Notes under the pieces: model-generated | Databases searched by the model: none | Told to the model about the DNA's origin: nothing | Seen by the model: only the letters and a program-made list of their open reading frames with translations | Position numbers and translations under genes: made by a program | Assembly: GCF_003268655.1 (NCBI RefSeq) | Contig: NZ_CP029642.1 | Location: 1,860,001 to 1,924,000 of the forward strand | Direction: 5' to 3' | DNA: 64,000 nucleotides | Source of the DNA: Arthrobacter dokdonellae | GTDB taxonomy: Bacteria > Actinomycetota > Actinomycetes > Actinomycetales > Micrococcaceae | Part shown: one piece after another, positions 63,207 through 64,000 of the stretch | Layout of the letters: the number at the start of each line of letters is the position of its first letter | How positions within the stretch are numbered: position 1 is the first letter of the stretch

Positions 63207-63212
63207 TAAAGT
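63207..63212 (+). promoter_or_regulatory. -10 box of the methyltransferase gene, leaderless arrangement
   Basis: TAAAGT ends seven bases before ATG 63220, with no ribosome site between. Confidence 0.5.
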
Positions 63213-63219
63213 CCTAAAC

Positions 63220-64000
63220 ATGAGTGAACCCGGGCGCCCGCCAGCTGATGCAATGACCAATCCTCGAGCAGATCGAGTGAGGGAAGTTGCGAAGCTGGCA
63301 GGGCGCTCGGGGCGTTTAAAGCGTCGCCAGTTCTTCGTCGAAGGACCCCAGGGCGTCCGCGAGGCACTGCAGGCGCACCGCGACTGCCTCGACGCCGGCG
63401 GAAGCCCCGTCGTCGAGGCGGTCTACGCCACGGTGGAGTGCCTCAAGCGGCATGACGAGCTGCTCGACCTCGCCTCCAACCCGGGTTCGCACCTGCAGGT
63501 CCGCATCGCCAGCGACATGGTGCTGGCGGCCATGACAGACACCGTGACCCCGCAGGGCATCGTGGCGATATGCAACTTTGTGGACGTGCCGCTGGAGGAG
63601 GTGCTCGCCGCCAAGCCGAAGCTGATTGCCATGCTCTGCCGCGTGCAGGACCCCGGCAACGCCGGGACCGTGCTGCGTGCCGCCGATGCCGCGGGCGCCG
63701 ACGCCGTGATCTTCTCCAGCTCCAGCGTGGACATTTACAACCCCAAGGCGGTGCGCGCCACAGCCGGTTCGCTGTTCCACCTGCCCGTGGTGCGGGGCGT
63801 GGACCTGGCCGAGGCGGTGGCCGCTGCCAAGGAGGCGGGGGTCGGCATTCTGGCAGCGGACGGCTACGGTTCGCTCAACCTTGACCTGCTGCAGGATGAA
63901 AGCGCGGCCAGGGCATTTGAACAGCAGATTCCCGACTCCCAATACGCCCTCGAGGACCCCACCCTGTGGCTGTTCGGCAACGAGGCCCAGGGCCTGGCGG
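63220..64000 (+). CDS. TrmH/SpoU-family RNA 2'-O-methyltransferase (3' end outside window)
   Basis: The first 260 codons are seen; the frame is still open at the window edge. N-terminal substrate-binding domain KLAGRSGRLKRRQFFVEGPQ (residues about 25-44), then the SPOUT domain with motif 1 DPGNAGTVLRAADAAGADAV and motif 2 WLFGNEAQGLA near the end. Such enzymes methylate a ribose in 23S rRNA or tRNA; the target is not told by sequence, but adjacency to rplT suggests rRNA. Motif 3 (Ile-Pro/Ser-Leu-Asn-Val) should follow beyond the edge. ATG 63220 is preferred because of the -10 box. Confidence 0.93.
   Translation, partial: MSEPGRPPADAMTNPRADRVREVAKLAGRSGRLKRRQFFVEGPQGVREALQAHRDCLDAGGSPVVEAVYATVECLKRHDELLDLASNPGSHLQVRIASDMVLAAMTDTVTPQGIVAICNFVDVPLEEVLAAKPKLIAMLCRVQDPGNAGTVLRAADAAGADAVIFSSSSVDIYNPKAVRATAGSLFHLPVVRGVDLAEAVAAAKEAGVGILAADGYGSLNLDLLQDESAARAFEQQIPDSQYALEDPTLWLFGNEAQGLA

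Noticed and set aside
1..64000. CRISPR arrays, prophage or integrase genes, insertion-sequence transposases
   Set aside because: None seen. The only tandem array (54172-54459) has identical units with no variable spacers, and no transposase or integrase motif was found. The DUF222/HNH gene is the only mobile-like locus.
1..64000. tRNA or rRNA genes
   Set aside because: No cloverleaf with a TTCGA-type T-loop and matching acceptor stem was recognised; the GTTCGA words present belong to LexA boxes or coding sequence.

Overview
The window is a chromosomal segment of a high-GC Gram-positive bacterium. Gene order and protein content fit a member of the Micrococcaceae close to Arthrobacter (inference from gene content; no database was consulted). 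Pointers are frequent GTG starts, the order proS-rimP-nusA-ylxR-infB-rbfA-truB-ribF-rpsO-pnp, a DUF3046 gene before recA-recX, ClgR, a LysM gene divergent from lexA, a PriA-type HisA, a multicopy-type DUF222/HNH protein, and Ala/Pro/Lys-rich extensions on IF2 and IF3.

Layout. 1-5.6 kb: end of proS, a pair of structured repeats, then a TauE-like permease, an APH-like kinase, a VIT1/CCC1-like transporter and a DUF4439 protein. 5.7-21.9 kb: the translation/RNA block (rimP, nusA, ylxR, infB, rbfA, truB, two small membrane proteins, a double GNAT, ribF, rpsO, pnp), then an M16 peptidase and an MBL-fold hydrolase. A secreted ScyD/ScyE-like protein on the minus strand interrupts this block. 21.9-24.4 kb: a repeat-rich gap and the DUF222/HNH gene. 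24.5-30.6 kb: molybdenum cofactor genes (moaD and moaA leftward; a membrane-bound sulfite-oxidase-like enzyme, moeA, moaC, mogA/moaB-type and moaE rightward). 30.6-41.1 kb: dapB, dapA, rnj, ftsK, pgsA, cinA, clgR, a MarR regulator and DUF3046. 41.1-52.5 kb: recA-recX, a secreted coiled-coil/lysozyme-like protein, miaB-miaA-dapF, an RsmC-like methyltransferase, hflX and dinG. 52.6-54.2 kb: lexA and its divergent LysM partner with two LexA boxes. 54.2-58.1 kb: a 56-bp tandem repeat, then hisC-hisB-hisH-small membrane protein-priA. 58.1-64 kb: SseB, an MFS transporter, DUF1844, infC-rpmI-rplT and the 5' part of a SpoU-class rRNA methyltransferase.

How the genes work together. Three lysine/diaminopimelate genes (dapB, dapA, dapF) are spread through the block. 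The SOS circuit is unusually visible: lexA, its LysM partner and recA have LexA-type boxes, and the DUF222/HNH gene has a related palindrome. The Moco genes stand next to a likely Moco client. Many genes appear to be read from leaderless mRNAs, with a TANNNT -10 box 6-8 nt before the start codon. Others (infB, pnp, infC) have leaders whose folding could control initiation.

The least explained elements are a roughly 105-nt dispersed inverted-repeat element in three copies, whose arms vary in a compensatory way, and the five-copy identical 56-bp tandem array between the LysM gene and hisC.
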